A stretch of DNA of 64,000 nucleotides from an uncultured bacterium (lineage in GTDB: Bacteria; Desulfobacterota; Binatia; HRBIN30; CADEER01), in contig CADEER010000001.1 in NCBI GenBank assembly GCA_902826395.1, positions 33,129 to 97,128 on the forward strand, written 5' to 3'. Below the pieces are notes generated by a model. That model was not told the origin of the DNA. It did no database searches and saw nothing but the letters and a program-made list of their open reading frames with translations. The translations under genes were made by a program, and so were the position numbers. Below, one piece after another: positions 48,346-57,274 of the stretch. Positions within the stretch are counted from its first letter, which is position 1. Every line of letters begins with the position of its first letter.

Positions 48346-49092
48346 TCAGACCAGCAGGCTTTCGAGCTTCTCGCGCAGATTCGCCGCGTCGAGATCGCGG
48401 GTCAACCGTCCGGAGCGCACCAGCGAGATGCGCCCGTCCTCTTCCGACACGACGACAACGACGGCATCCGTCTCTTCGGTTACGCCGATCGCCGCTCTGT
48501 GCCTCGTACCGAGTGCCTTGCTGACGTTGGGATTGGTCGTGAGCGGGAGGAAACATCCGGCGGCCGCCATCCGCCGGTTGCTGACGATGATCGCGCCGTC
48601 GTGCACCGGGGACGACGGTTGGAAGATACTCACGATCAGCTCGCGGCTGATCGCCGCATCGACGGCAGTACCGGCTTCGATGTACTCGCTCAAGCCGACG
48701 TCGCGCTCGAAAACGACGAGCGCGCCAACCCTCTTCGTCGCCATCGTAACCGCGGCGCGCACCACCTCCTCGACGTCGCCGCGCTGCAGGCCGTGATCGC
48801 CGCCGAAGAAGGGGCCCGAACCGACCTGCGTCAGGGCGCGGCGGATGTCGTTCTGGAAGATGACGATGATCACCAACAGGATCGAGCTGAGAAAATTGTC
48901 GAGCACCCAGTTGACGGTGTAGAGATCGAACAACTGGGACGTGAAGAACACGAGGAACACCACGCCCAGGCCGAGCAACATGCGCGCCGCTCGGGTGCCT
49001 CGAATCAAATCGAGGGTATGGTAGACGAGAAACGCGATGACGCCGACGTCGACGGCGTCCTCTACCCGGAAGTTGGCGATCAGATCCTGCAC
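48346..49092 (-). CDS. cdaA: Membrane diadenylate cyclase CdaA
   Basis: 248 residues from a GTG at 49092. Three N-terminal membrane helices (VDVGVIAFLVYHTLDLI, MLLGLGVVFLVFFTSQLF, FLSSILLVIIVIFQNDIRRAL) and a DAC domain with both catalytic motifs: SPVHDGAIIV (DGA) and LGTRHRAAIGV (RHR). Makes c-di-AMP from two ATP at the inner face of the membrane. In Firmicutes c-di-AMP controls potassium, osmolytes and the cell wall. The presence of cdaA-cdaR-glmM in a diderm indicates a c-di-AMP pathway here; no phosphodiesterase (GdpP, PgpH) is in the window. Confidence 0.96.
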   Translation of the reverse strand: MQDLIANFRVEDAVDVGVIAFLVYHTLDLIRGTRAARMLLGLGVVFLVFFTSQLFDLYTVNWVLDNFLSSILLVIIVIFQNDIRRALTQVGSGPFFGGDHGLQRGDVEEVVRAAVTMATKRVGALVVFERDVGLSEYIEAGTAVDAAISRELIVSIFQPSSPVHDGAIIVSNRRMAAAGCFLPLTTNPNVSKALGTRHRAAIGVTEETDAVVVVVSEEDGRISLVRSGRLTRDLDAANLREKLESLLV

Positions 49093-49210
49093 GGCGCGCC
49101 GCCATGCAGGATCGGGGCGTCACGTCCCTCGGGGGACGCGACGCGATGATCGGCAAACGTCGATGGCGCGATTCGCTCGACGCGCTCGAGCCGTATTCGC
49201 GCCGCCGCGC

Positions 49211-51043
49211 TCACGCGCTGGAATCCGCGCTTGCCGCGGAGAGCGGACCATTGCCGCGGTATTGCCGGATGAGATCCTCGATGGCCGTGCTGTCGAGCGA
49301 CTCGCGCTCCAGCAACAGCTCCGCCATCTTGTGCAGGAGGTCGACGTTGTCCTCGAGCAACTTGCGCGCCTTCTCGTAGGAGCCCTTCAGAATGCTGCGC
49401 ACCTCGCTGTCGATCTCGACCGCGGTGCGATCTGAATAATCCTGCACCTGCCCGAAGTCGCGACCGAGGAAAATCTCCTCATCTTTGCGGCCGAGCGTCA
49501 TCGGGCCGATCGTGTCGCTCATGCCCCACTCGCAGACCATGCGGCGCGAAAGGTCGGTGGCCTTCTGCAGGTCGTCGCCAGCGCCAGTCGTCGTCTCGCC
49601 GAGCACCAACTCCTCGGCGGCTCGGCCACCGAGCAGCATGGTGATGCGGTTGAGGACATACTTGCGTGACCACGTGTGACGCTCGTCGAGAGGCAGCGTC
49701 TGGGTGACGCCGAGCGCCATGCCGCGCGGAATAATCGTCACCTTGTGTACAGGATCCGATCCGGGCGTCAGCTTCGCCACCAACGCATGCCCGGACTCAT
49801 GGTAAGCGGTGTTGCGGCGCTCCTCCATGCTGATGATCATGCTCTTGCGCTCCGAGCCCATCATCACCTTGTCTTTGGCGAGCTCGAAGTCTTCCATGTT
49901 GACCAGGTCTTTGCCCTGACGCGCCGCCAATAGAGCGGCTTCGTTGACCAGATTCTCGAGATCGGCTCCGGCAAATCCCGGCGTGCCGCGCGCAAGCACG
50001 CCGATGTCGACGTTCTCGGCGAGCGGCAGGCGACGCGTGTGAACCCGCAAGATGCCCTCGCGGCCCTTCACGTCGGGTCGCGGCACGACGACGCGGCGAT
50101 CGAAGCGGCCCGGCCGCAACAACGCGGGGTCGAGCACGTCCGGTCGGTTGGTGGCAGCGATCAGGATCACGCCCTCGTTGGCCTCGAAGCCGTCCATCTC
50201 GACGAGGAGCTGGTTCAGCGTCTGCTCGCGCTCGTCGTGACCGCCGCCCAAGCCGGCACCGCGGTGTCGGCCCACGGCGTCGATCTCATCAATGAAGATG
50301 ATGCACGGCGCGTTCTTCTTCCCCTGAACAAAGAGGTCGCGCACTCGCGAAGCGCCAACGCCGACGAACATCTCGACGAAGTCGGACCCGCTGATCGAAA
50401 AGAACGGAACCCCCGCCTCGCCGGCGATAGCGCGCGCCAGCAGGGTCTTGCCGGTTCCCGGCGGGCCCACCAGCAGCACGCCCTTCGGGATGCGACCGCC
50501 CAATTTCGTGAACTTCTTCGGATCCTTCAGGAAGGCGATGATCTCTTCGAGCTCGTCCTTGGCCTCGTCGATGCCCGCGACATCGCTAAAGGTCACCTTC
50601 GTCGTGTTTTCGTTGAGTAGCTTGGCCCGGCTCTTGCCGAAGGACATGGCCTTCCCGCCGCCGACCTGCATCTGGCGCATGAAGAAGATCCAGACTCCGA
50701 TCAGCAGGAGGATCGGGAACCACTGGACCAAAACGACGTAGTAGATGGGGTCTCCAGCTTCGGGCTCGGCGTTGATCGTGACGCTTTTGCCTTGCAACAG
50801 CTTGCTGACCTCAGCGTCGAGCGGGGCGAAAGTCTTGAACTCGTCGCCGGCCGAGTACTTGCCGGTAATGTTCTGACCTTGAATGGTGACCTCGGCGACG
50901 TCACCGCTCTCGACAGAGGTGACGAAGTCGCTGAACGGCACTTCGGGAGGCTTGGCCTGCTGCTTGTTCAACAGGTTGACCAAGAGCAGGAACATGAGGG
51001 CCAGTACCAGCCACAGTGCAACACTTCGGGACAATTGATTCAC
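49211..51043 (-). CDS. ftsH: ATP-dependent zinc metalloprotease FtsH
   Basis: 610 residues from a GTG at 51043 (GAGG 5 nt upstream); the frame is open to 51178 but [21 protein letters not shown] is the usual FtsH start. Two membrane helices flank a periplasmic domain; the AAA+ domain has [34 protein letters not shown], the second region of homology and arginine fingers in [11 protein letters not shown]; the zinc site is HESGHALVA with the later acidic ligand. Degrades membrane and short-lived proteins. Follows tilS (37 bp), as in many bacteria; 118 bp separate it from cdaA. Confidence 0.98.
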   Translation of the reverse strand: MNQLSRSVALWLVLALMFLLLVNLLNKQQAKPPEVPFSDFVTSVESGDVAEVTIQGQNITGKYSAGDEFKTFAPLDAEVSKLLQGKSVTINAEPEAGDPIYYVVLVQWFPILLLIGVWIFFMRQMQVGGGKAMSFGKSRAKLLNENTTKVTFSDVAGIDEAKDELEEIIAFLKDPKKFTKLGGRIPKGVLLVGPPGTGKTLLARAIAGEAGVPFFSISGSDFVEMFVGVGASRVRDLFVQGKKNAPCIIFIDEIDAVGRHRGAGLGGGHDEREQTLNQLLVEMDGFEANEGVILIAATNRPDVLDPALLRPGRFDRRVVVPRPDVKGREGILRVHTRRLPLAENVDIGVLARGTPGFAGADLENLVNEAALLAARQGKDLVNMEDFELAKDKVMMGSERKSMIISMEERRNTAYHESGHALVAKLTPGSDPVHKVTIIPRGMALGVTQTLPLDERHTWSRKYVLNRITMLLGGRAAEELVLGETTTGAGDDLQKATDLSRRMVCEWGMSDTIGPMTLGRKDEEIFLGRDFGQVQDYSDRTAVEIDSEVRSILKGSYEKARKLLEDNVDLLHKMAELLLERESLDSTAIEDLIRQYRGNGPLSAASADSSA

Positions 51044-51080
51044 GACTCCCTCTTTAGAGTAAATTCGTGCCCGAAAGGTA

Positions 51081-52481
51081 TCACGGGGTACCACCCCCGG
51101 CAACGGTAACTCCGGCCAGTGACCGCTGGGCGCTGAGCACTGCAAAACGCCTTGTCGCAACGTCGATCGAGCTGGCAACGGATCGCACCACGCCAGGAAC
51201 CCAGATCAGGTCTCCGGCATCGTCGCCGCCGGCGACGACCGGGTAAGAGGATCGCTCGGCGCGCGGCACGTCGCGCGCCGCAAAAATGTCGGCGAGGCGT
51301 TTGTGCCCGTGCATGCCTAGGGGCTGGGCGCGTTCGCCCGCACGCGCCGTCCGCACCACCAGTGCTCCACATTTGTCGAGATCACAGATCGCCGTCCACA
51401 GGTCGGCTGGCAACGGCTCGGCACTGGCGCGGAAATCGGCGCGCAGCCGCCAGCCCCCCGGCAGGTCGAGGGGCACTCCGAGATCGAGCGGTCGGGTGTC
51501 GAATCGCACCGCCGTCGATCGGGAGGGATCCATTGCGACCAGGCGATCGCGGCGACGCTCGACTCGCCAACCGGTCTTCAACACGATCGAGGTCCCCGCA
51601 CTGCCCGCCTCGGCGAGGCGGTCGACGTCAGCAACCATCCGCGCGGTCACGTCCGCCGGAGCCAAGCCGTCGAGCCAGGCGCGCAACAGCGTGCGCCGCA
51701 GCTCGTCCGACAACTCGCGCAGCATCGTAAGCCGCAGCCCACCCTCGGCATCAGCCAGCATCGTCGCCGCCCAGCGCCGCTCGGCCGCCGACGCCGACCG
51801 CGCGGCATCGGCGGCGCGCGCTGCGAGAGCCACGCTGCGCGGGTTGAGATCGCGCAGCAACGGTAGCAGCTCATGTCGCACTCTCGTACGCAGGAAGCGC
51901 GGATCATCGTTCATGGCGTCCGTCGCCACCGCCAGCCCGCGCGCCGCGACCACCGCGGCGATGCGCTCTCGATCGCAGTCGAGTAGGGGTCGGACCACCC
52001 CGTCGTCGCGCCGCGGCCGAATACCGGCGAGGCCGTCGGCACCGGCGCCGCGCAGCAACCGCAACAAGAATGTCTCGGCCTGATCGTCGCGCGTGTGGCC
52101 GGTGGCAATGCGGGTACAACCCGACGCCGCGGCCAGGTCGTGCAAAGCGGCGTAGCGCGCCACGCGGGCGCGCGCCTCGAGATTGCCGCCCGCTGCGATG
52201 TGAGCGTCTGTCCGCACGAACGGCAACTCGAGTGTCGCAGCGACATTGGCCGCCGCGCGCTCGCTGGCATCCGACTCGGCCCCCCGTAAGCCGTGATGCA
52301 CGTGCCCCAAAAGCAATTCGCAGCCCAGGCGACGACGCAATCGGCTCAAGACCAACGCCAATCCCGCCGAGTCGCTGCCGCCCGAGACCGCGACCAAAAG
52401 GCGATCTCCGTTGTGAATCATCGCGTGGCGCTCGATCGTGCGCCGCACCGCGCCGACCAATGTCGCCAGCTCGTGTTGCAC
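51081..52481 (-). CDS. tilS: tRNA(Ile)-lysidine synthetase
   Basis: 466 residues from a GTG at 52481, just before the N-terminal helix; the frame is open to 52628. PP-loop [18 protein letters not shown], then [15 protein letters not shown], and [27 protein letters not shown] in parts. The helical domain and the TilS C-terminal domain ([21 protein letters not shown] in parts) complete the family layout. Modifies C34 of tRNA-Ile(CAU) to lysidine, essential for AUA decoding. First gene of the minus-strand run. Confidence 0.93.
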   Translation of the reverse strand: MQHELATLVGAVRRTIERHAMIHNGDRLLVAVSGGSDSAGLALVLSRLRRRLGCELLLGHVHHGLRGAESDASERAAANVAATLELPFVRTDAHIAAGGNLEARARVARYAALHDLAAASGCTRIATGHTRDDQAETFLLRLLRGAGADGLAGIRPRRDDGVVRPLLDCDRERIAAVVAARGLAVATDAMNDDPRFLRTRVRHELLPLLRDLNPRSVALAARAADAARSASAAERRWAATMLADAEGGLRLTMLRELSDELRRTLLRAWLDGLAPADVTARMVADVDRLAEAGSAGTSIVLKTGWRVERRRDRLVAMDPSRSTAVRFDTRPLDLGVPLDLPGGWRLRADFRASAEPLPADLWTAICDLDKCGALVVRTARAGERAQPLGMHGHKRLADIFAARDVPRAERSSYPVVAGGDDAGDLIWVPGVVRSVASSIDVATRRFAVLSAQRSLAGVTVAGGGTP

Positions 52482-52799
52482 ACGACGACTCTGACAGCAC
52501 GAGCGCGTCGAAACAATCCGCCGCACGCTTTGGTCGCCCGACGCCCGTGCTTGTCGGATTCCTGCATGACGGGCCGTAGACGTCCGTCGCCCAAGGCTCG
52601 GACTGGGGTGCCTGCGGTTCGCATTCAAGTGAGACGCCGCGAACTAGTCGATCCGTTCGACAGTTCGGAGCGCTATGGTTTAATCCCCGTGATCGCTGGT
52701 CGCCGGCGATGAGCGCCGCGGTCAGCTTCTCTCGAACGGCACTGACTTGATGGCCGATTCGCATGCGGACCGCAGCAATGGCAAGCGATGGAGTCAATC
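52482..52799. other. Divergent intergenic region tilS / sigma54-type AAA+ gene
   Basis: 318 bp without a credible gene. It must carry the promoter of the 13-gene minus-strand run, for which I see no good box pair, and holds a fair plus-strand promoter at 52657-52684. GGAG at 52790-52793 is the ribosome binding site of the AAA+ gene. Confidence 0.5.
52657..52684 (+). promoter_or_regulatory. Candidate sigma70-type promoter of the AAA+ regulator gene
   Basis: TCGACA (5 of 6 to TTGACA) at 52657-52662, a 16-nt spacer, then TTTAAT (5 of 6 to TATAAT) at 52679-52684. Transcription would start near 52691, leaving a leader of about 110 nt to the ATG at 52800. Confidence 0.45.
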
Positions 52800-53900
52800 A
52801 TGACGGATTCGACGTACCCGCATCACACCTTGTCTGCACAGGATGCCGCCCTGATCGAAGAGCTCCGACACGCCACCCGCGAGCTGGCGGCTGAGAACAT
52901 CTCTCTCAGGCGCGAGTTGGCCGGCACCTATCGCCTCGAGAACGTCATCGGCGTCAGTCCCGCGATGAAGGAGACTCTGCGGTTCGTCGAGAGAGCAATC
53001 GACTCCGATGCGACCGTGTTGATCAACGGCGAGCCGGGGACCGGCAAGGAGCTCATCGCGCGCGCCATTCACTACAACGGGCCGCGCCGCGACCACCGCT
53101 TCATCGCCCAGAGCTGCGCCTCCGCGCCGGAAGGCCTCCTAGAGAGCGAGCTGTTCGGCCATACCCGGAGGGCTTTCACCGGCGCGCTGGAGGATCACCG
53201 CGGCCTCATCGAGCAAGCCGACGGCGGCACCCTGTTCCTCGACCAGATCGGCGAGATGCCGATGTCGATGCAGGTCAAGCTGCTGCACGTCCTCGAAGAA
53301 GGAGCGGTGCGGCCGAGCGGCGGCAGCGAGCCGCGGCGGGTCGACGTTCGCATCGTCACCGCCACCGTCAAGGATCTGCGCGAGGAGGTAGAGATCGGGC
53401 GTTTTCGGCCCGATCTGTACTACCGCCTCGACGTGCTCCGGATACACCTGCCGCCGCTGCGCGAGCGCCACGACGACATCGTCCTACTGACCCGCCATTT
53501 TTTGGAGAAGTACGAGTCCCGCGCCGGCAAGAAGTTGGGCGGCATCGCGCCGCGCGCCCTGCAGGCTCTGCGCGATCACACGTTTCCCGGCAACGTCCGC
53601 GAGCTCGAGAGCGAGATCGAGCGCGCCGTAGCGTTCGCCAACCCTGGGCAGATGCTCGACATAGACCTGCTGTCGAACGAGGTCGTCGGTGAGCCGGACC
53701 TGCTTCGAATCACCGGCGCGGATAGCGAGGCCAGCGCCCTGCCCTCCAGTCTGCGCGGTCGCATGCGTGAGATCGAGCGCAGGATGATCACCCACGAGTT
53801 ACTCAGGAACAACGGCAACCGAACCCGCAGCGCGGCGAAGCTGGGCATTTCGGTTCGCGCTCTGCAAAAGAAGATTCATCTGCTTGGCATCAAGGCGTGA
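52800..53900 (+). CDS. Sigma54-activator-type AAA+ protein with altered GAFTGA and Walker B motifs
   Basis: 366 residues from the ATG at 52800 (GGAG 6 nt upstream). No receiver, GAF or PAS domain: residues 10-45 form a short coiled coil ([16 protein letters not shown]), then the AAA+ domain. Walker A is GEPGTGKEL. The sigma54-contact loop reads RAFTGA instead of GAFTGA ([12 protein letters not shown]). Walker B is [12 protein letters not shown], where the catalytic Glu of DE is Gln. Sensor I, arginine fingers ([11 protein letters not shown]), LPPLRER and [16 protein letters not shown] are normal. The C-terminal Fis-type helix-turn-helix is intact ([23 protein letters not shown]). It could bind DNA, but may hydrolyse ATP poorly and interact abnormally with sigma54; a locked or regulatory variant is possible. 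Confidence 0.9.
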   Translation: MTDSTYPHHTLSAQDAALIEELRHATRELAAENISLRRELAGTYRLENVIGVSPAMKETLRFVERAIDSDATVLINGEPGTGKELIARAIHYNGPRRDHRFIAQSCASAPEGLLESELFGHTRRAFTGALEDHRGLIEQADGGTLFLDQIGEMPMSMQVKLLHVLEEGAVRPSGGSEPRRVDVRIVTATVKDLREEVEIGRFRPDLYYRLDVLRIHLPPLRERHDDIVLLTRHFLEKYESRAGKKLGGIAPRALQALRDHTFPGNVRELESEIERAVAFANPGQMLDIDLLSNEVVGEPDLLRITGADSEASALPSSLRGRMREIERRMITHELLRNNGNRTRSAAKLGISVRALQKKIHLLGIKA

Positions 53901-54098
53901 TCGGCAGTCGGACACCCTCTCCGGAATCAATTCCCGACTTGTCGTATCGCACGGAAATCGCGAACCGAATCGTCACTATTGCGACGCCGGTGACGCAGTT
54001 TGTCAGCCTGCGCACATCGTTCTGACATTCATCCGGCTCACTTAGCCGAGGCCCCCGAGCCGAGTCGGTTGGCTTCCCGCTTGCTTCACAAAGGTCGC

Positions 54099-54356
54099 AT
54101 GGACGTAGGATCACTTCTCGATCTGTGGGTGGCGGGCACGTTCGTCGGCATCGCAATTCGCTGGATCGCCGGGTGGAACGTCGAGTTGCTCACCGCGGTT
54201 CTCACCGGGGGACTGATCGTGGCAGTGTGGGACGCCGGCTTCCAAGCCGGCCCGCTGGTGACCGCACTGCAAGGGAGTGCTCCCGAGTTTCTCGCCGGCG
54301 CCTGCATCGGCCTTGCGATGATGCACTTCACACGCTCGGCCGGCACCAACCGCTGA
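54099..54356 (+). CDS. Small hydrophobic membrane protein, family not recognised
   Basis: 85 residues from the ATG at 54099 (AAAGG just upstream). Two to three membrane-spanning segments: LWVAGTFVGIAIRWIAGW, ELLTAVLTGGLIVAVWDAGF and EFLAGACIGLAMMHF, with glycines spaced as in small channel or YtxH/XapX-like proteins. Codon pattern is typical of its neighbours. I cannot assign a family. It lies 198 bp after the AAA+ gene on the same strand and converges with the PspC gene. Confidence 0.6.
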   Translation: MDVGSLLDLWVAGTFVGIAIRWIAGWNVELLTAVLTGGLIVAVWDAGFQAGPLVTALQGSAPEFLAGACIGLAMMHFTRSAGTNR

Positions 54357-54408
54357 GCAAGGCCCGCGCAGCGATCTCATTCCGGAGGCAACCCGCCGGG
54401 ATCGCAGC

Positions 54409-54777
54409 TTACGACCCGCCGTGTCGCCTCACCGTCTCGCGCTGCCGATCTTCGTCTACGTGCACGCGCTCGGTCACGTCGATCGGCTCTCGACGCCGGC
54501 TGCCGGAGTCGTCGAGCGGCATGACGATCCACAGGACGCCGTACACGATGACGCCCCAGAAGACGAACAGGCTGAAGATGACGAAGGCTAGCCGCAACGC
54601 CGTCACCGATACTCCGAAGTGCTTGGCGAAGCCGGCGCACACACCCGCGATCATGCGACCGTCACTGCTGCGATACCACTCGGTGGCCAGCGCGCCACCC
54701 TGCAGCATGCTTCCGCAGTAGCGACACTTGATCGCCGCGTCGTGGATTTCCTCGGCGCAGTAGGGGCATCTCTTCAT
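54409..54777 (-). CDS. Zinc-ribbon / PspC-domain membrane protein
   Basis: 122 residues from the ATG at 54777, overlapping the upstream gene stop (ATGA). N-terminal zinc ribbon MKRCPYCAEEIHDAAIKCRYCGS (in parts; two CxxC pairs), then a PspC domain (GRMIAGVCAGFAKHFGVSVTALRLAFVIFSLF in parts, with helix VFWGVIVYGVLWIVMPL). The charged tail (REPIDVTERVHVDEDRQRE) would face the cytoplasm. PspC proteins take part in envelope-stress sensing. Last gene of the ECF-sigma operon; paralogous to the protein at 55802. Confidence 0.88.
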   Translation of the reverse strand: MKRCPYCAEEIHDAAIKCRYCGSMLQGGALATEWYRSSDGRMIAGVCAGFAKHFGVSVTALRLAFVIFSLFVFWGVIVYGVLWIVMPLDDSGSRRREPIDVTERVHVDEDRQRETVRRHGGS

Positions 54778-55253
54778 CGGATCACTTCCTCCAAAGGCGG
54801 CGCAGCCGCCCAGGCTTGGGCGGCTGCGAGTTGATCGCGCGACCGCCCGATCGCCACCGGAATCATCGCATACGTCGCACCGACGACGCCCAGTGCCATC
54901 ATCGCGTAGGTGGCGACGACATAGGTCGCAAGCGGCGCCGGCATCAGGCCACACAGCACGTCGTAGGCAAGGCGCAGGCCGTACACACCGATGACGGCCG
55001 ATAAGGGCAGCGCCAGCGCGACCGCCGCCAACAGGGTCGCGACCTGTCGCCGCCAGATACGCCGCGCCCGCTCGTGCAACAACGCCGAAGCCGCGGCGGC
55101 AACCCGCGCCGACCAGGCGGCGGCGCCGCAATCGATCGGCCAGCGCAGCGCTTCGCAAAGTGCCGAGGCCCGATCGGCGTCGCAGCCGGCATCGACCAAC
55201 CAAGTACGCACCGCCGACAGCGGGGCTCCTTCGTCGTATTCACGGTCAGTCAT
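54774..55253 (-). CDS. Membrane protein, putative anti-sigma factor
   Basis: 159 residues from the ATG at 55253, which shares one base with the sigma-factor stop (TGATG). The N-terminal ~65 residues are cytosolic with several cysteines (DAGCDADRASALCEALRWPIDCG in parts). Two long membrane segments follow (VATLLAAVALALPLSAVIGVYGL and APLATYVVATYAMMALGVVGATY). No HxxxCxxC ZAS motif is visible. Its place between an ECF sigma gene and a PspC gene, with coupled translation on both sides, makes an anti-sigma role likely. That role is inferred from context only. Confidence 0.65.
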   Translation of the reverse strand: MTDREYDEGAPLSAVRTWLVDAGCDADRASALCEALRWPIDCGAAAWSARVAAAASALLHERARRIWRRQVATLLAAVALALPLSAVIGVYGLRLAYDVLCGLMPAPLATYVVATYAMMALGVVGATYAMIPVAIGRSRDQLAAAQAWAAAPPLEEVIR

Positions 55254-55759
55254 CAATCGCCTCCGACAATCGTTGCGAGCTTCTGCAGAGCGTTGTGCAT
55301 GCGACTCTTCACGGTGCCCTTCGGCACCCCGAGGATGTCGGCGACATCGCTCTCGCGCAGATCGTGGTAGTAGCGCAGGATCAACACCTCGCGCTGCTCC
55401 TCGGGAAGCTCGGCGAGAAGGCGCTGCGCATCGATGCCGGCCTGGGCGCGCGCGACGTGCGAGGGAACAGGTCGCTCGGGAATCTCAGCCGCTTCCGGAG
55501 GCGGTCGCCTGCGCCAATCGCGGCACAAGTTGACGGCGATCTGGTACAACCAGGTCGAAAATCTCCGCTCTGCATCGAAGCGGTCGGCATGGCGGACGAC
55601 TCGCATCCATGTCTCCTGATAGAGATCTTCGACGTCGCGGCCGCCGGTCTGGCGATAGAGAAACCGCGACAGCGGCTGCTCGTAGCGCCGCAACAGCTCC
55701 GCCAGGGCGGCCTCGTCTCCCGCCGCGAGGCTTGTCGCGAGCTCCTCATCGGTGGGCAT
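55253..55759 (-). CDS. ECF-type RNA polymerase sigma factor
   Basis: 168 residues from the ATG at 55759. Sigma region 2 has LLRRYEQPLSRFLYRQTG, EDLYQETWMRVVRHADRFD and FSTWLYQIAVNLCRDWRR; region 4 has LPEEQREVLILRYYHDLRESDVADILGVPKGTVKSRMHNALQKL in parts. Redirects RNA polymerase to a small regulon. Translationally coupled to the putative anti-sigma gene downstream; the second PspC gene ends 42 bp upstream of it on the same strand. No GGAAC-type ECF promoter was identified by eye upstream. Confidence 0.93.
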   Translation of the reverse strand: MPTDEELATSLAAGDEAALAELLRRYEQPLSRFLYRQTGGRDVEDLYQETWMRVVRHADRFDAERRFSTWLYQIAVNLCRDWRRRPPPEAAEIPERPVPSHVARAQAGIDAQRLLAELPEEQREVLILRYYHDLRESDVADILGVPKGTVKSRMHNALQKLATIVGGD

Positions 55760-55801
55760 CGACCCGGCATGTTATCATTCCGCCCGCACGCGTCGCAGCG
55801 A

Positions 55802-56209
55802 TCAGGATCGACTCGCGTTGGTCGTCGAAGGCGCAGACGAGCGCCCGCACTCACCATTGCGGCCACTCATGCGATTGGCCGCCGCCAATCCGCAGCGCAA
55901 GGCGTGCTCCAGCGCCGACTCGCCGCCGGGCTGGCGCGGAATGACCAGCCAGAGAGCCGGGTACAACAGCGCCCCGAGGTGCATCGGCAGAACCGCCAGC
56001 ACCACGAACGCCGCGCGCACCGCCCCGACCGGCACGGCAAACGTCGCGGCGACGGCTGCACAGACGCCGCCCAGGCGCGCGTCACCGTGACTGCGATGCC
56101 AACGCGTAGGCTCGATCGACACCAGGCGACTGCGGCAGAAACGGCATCGGGTTGCCTCGGCGCGAATCTCCTCGGCACAGTATGGACAGCGCTTCATCTC
56201 ATCGGACAT
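55802..56209 (-). CDS. Zinc-ribbon / PspC-domain protein (second copy)
   Basis: 135 residues from the ATG at 56209, preceded by GGGAGGGAA with good spacing. Starts MSDEMKRCPYCAEEIRAEATRCRFC, almost the same zinc ribbon as the protein at 54409. A PspC domain follows (ARLGGVCAAVAATFAVPVGAVRAAFVVLAVL in parts) with one membrane hairpin and PALWLVIPRQ. The tail is Ser/Ala-rich and lacks the acidic end of its paralogue. Probably first gene of the sigma operon. Confidence 0.85.
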   Translation of the reverse strand: MSDEMKRCPYCAEEIRAEATRCRFCRSRLVSIEPTRWHRSHGDARLGGVCAAVAATFAVPVGAVRAAFVVLAVLPMHLGALLYPALWLVIPRQPGGESALEHALRCGLAAANRMSGRNGECGRSSAPSTTNASRS

Positions 56210-56353
56210 TTGGTTCCCTCCCGTGAATGCGGTTTGAAGGGTAGTACGGAAGTCCCCGTGGAAAGGTTCAGATCACCTCGTGAACGGTGAACAGTGAACC
56301 GTGGAGCCGCCGCGTGATCGATACTCGGCTCGCCGTTTACGGTCACAGCCCCT

Positions 56354-56382
56354 TTGACACGCCCGCGGTCCTCCGGTAGACG
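56354..56382 (+). promoter_or_regulatory. Promoter of tRNA-Gly
   Basis: Perfect -35 TTGACA at 56354-56359, a 17-nt spacer and TAGACG at 56377-56382 as a weak -10. It ends 10 nt before the mature tRNA 5' end, the spacing expected of a dedicated tRNA promoter. Confidence 0.6.
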
Positions 56383-56392
56383 ACCAAACCAT

Positions 56393-56466
56393 GCGGGCGT
56401 AGCTCAGTTGGCTAGAGCGTATGCTTGCCAAGCATAAGGTCGCCGGTTCGACCCCGGTCGCCCGCT
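56393..56466 (+). tRNA. tRNA-Gly (anticodon GCC)
   Basis: 74 nt cloverleaf. The acceptor stem GCGGGCG pairs with CGCCCGC at 56459-56465, discriminator T at 56466. D-arm starts AGCTCAGTTGGCTAGAGC. The anticodon stem is TATGC/GCATA with loop TTGCCAA, giving anticodon GCC, which reads GGC and GGU. The T-arm has GGTTCGACCCC. The 3' CCA is not encoded. Followed at once by a strong hairpin terminator. Confidence 0.97.
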
Positions 56467-56469
56467 CTC

Positions 56470-56507
56470 ACAGAAGCCCCGGATTTTCCGGGGCTTCTGT
56501 CATTTTT
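56470..56507 (+). terminator. Rho-independent terminator of tRNA-Gly
   Basis: Inverted repeat ACAGAAGCCCCGG / CCGGGGCTTCTGT (13 bp, no mismatch) with an ATTTT loop, followed by CATTTTT. It starts 4 nt after the tRNA, so it defines a short monocistronic tRNA transcript. It is the best intrinsic terminator I could find in the window. Confidence 0.85.
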
Positions 56508-56629
56508 GCCTCCGCGAGTCTTGGGCTGAGCAAAGCCGGGACTTCTGGTCAGGATTCGGCAACGCAGAGCTGACGAAGACAAACCCCACAGTAGGTGCCT
56601 GCTTCTCAACGGACTGCTAGGGAGGACCG

Positions 56630-57070
56630 ATGTCGATCGACACCAACAAGAGAACCGTCGAGACCATGTGGCAGGCACTCAGCCGCAAGGACTGGGACAC
56701 GCTGAAGAGCTGTCTGACGGCGAACGTGCACTACGAGGACGTGCCGACCGAGGATCCCGGCGCGCGTGGCCCCGAGAACGTAGTGCGCCGCCTGCGCATC
56801 GCCTTCGACCATCTGGCGAAGCACGAGCACACAACGCACCACATCGCGTGTGAGGGCGACGTCGTGTTCATCGATCACACCGAGGTGTGGACCTTCACCA
56901 CCGGCGAGATCGCGACCAACCACTTCGCCACCCTGCACCTGATGAAGGACGGGAAGATCGCGCGCTGGAGCGATTTCTGGGACGTATCCGGCTTCGTCGG
57001 CCAATTCCCACCGTGGTTCGTCGAGGAGATGATGAAGCACACCCCGGCCGACTTCGCCGGCGAGTCATAA
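56630..57070 (+). CDS. NTF2-like (SnoaL / limonene-1,2-epoxide-hydrolase-like) protein
   Basis: 146 residues from the ATG at 56630 with GGGAGGA 5 nt upstream. A single cone-shaped NTF2-like domain: the N-terminal helix NKRTVETMWQALSRKDWDTL, the strand with VHYEDVP, and TTHHIACEGDVVFIDHTEVWTF, LMKDGKIARWSDFWD. The pattern matches the limonene-1,2-epoxide hydrolase-like branch, whose members act on small hydrophobic molecules or have lost catalysis. Cytoplasmic, no signal peptide. Substrate unknown. Stands alone after the tRNA, before the foldback repeat. Confidence 0.8.
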   Translation: MSIDTNKRTVETMWQALSRKDWDTLKSCLTANVHYEDVPTEDPGARGPENVVRRLRIAFDHLAKHEHTTHHIACEGDVVFIDHTEVWTFTTGEIATNHFATLHLMKDGKIARWSDFWDVSGFVGQFPPWFVEEMMKHTPADFAGES

Positions 57071-57083
57071 TCAAGACGAATAC

Positions 57084-57223
57084 AAACCACGAAGGCACGA
57101 AGGGGCACGAAGAAGGACGAGTCCGGTTGAACTGAGGAGTGAGGGCGTGTCGGCGTCTCCGCACACGGCCGTGTCGGTTGGGGGCGGCTTCCAGCCTTCG
57201 TGCCCTTCGTGTCTTCGTGGTTT
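57084..57223. repeat. Foldback element: inverted pair of an ACCACGAAG-type intergenic repeat
   Basis: Left arm at 57084-57113 (AAACCACGAAGGCACGAAGG continuing GGCACGAAG) and right arm at 57195-57223, whose reverse complement starts AAACCACGAAGACACGAAGG. The arms match over about 28 of 30 positions with one inserted base; about 80 bp separate them. It occupies most of the gap between the NTF2-like and phosphotransferase genes. Similar CACGAAG-rich intergenic repeats are known to me from several environmental bacterial genomes and resemble REP/REPIN elements; origin and mobility are not shown by this sequence alone. Confidence 0.75.
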
Positions 57224-57274
57224 ATTTCATTGCACTGATTTGCCGACCGCGCGTCGGCGTCGGATAAGACACGG

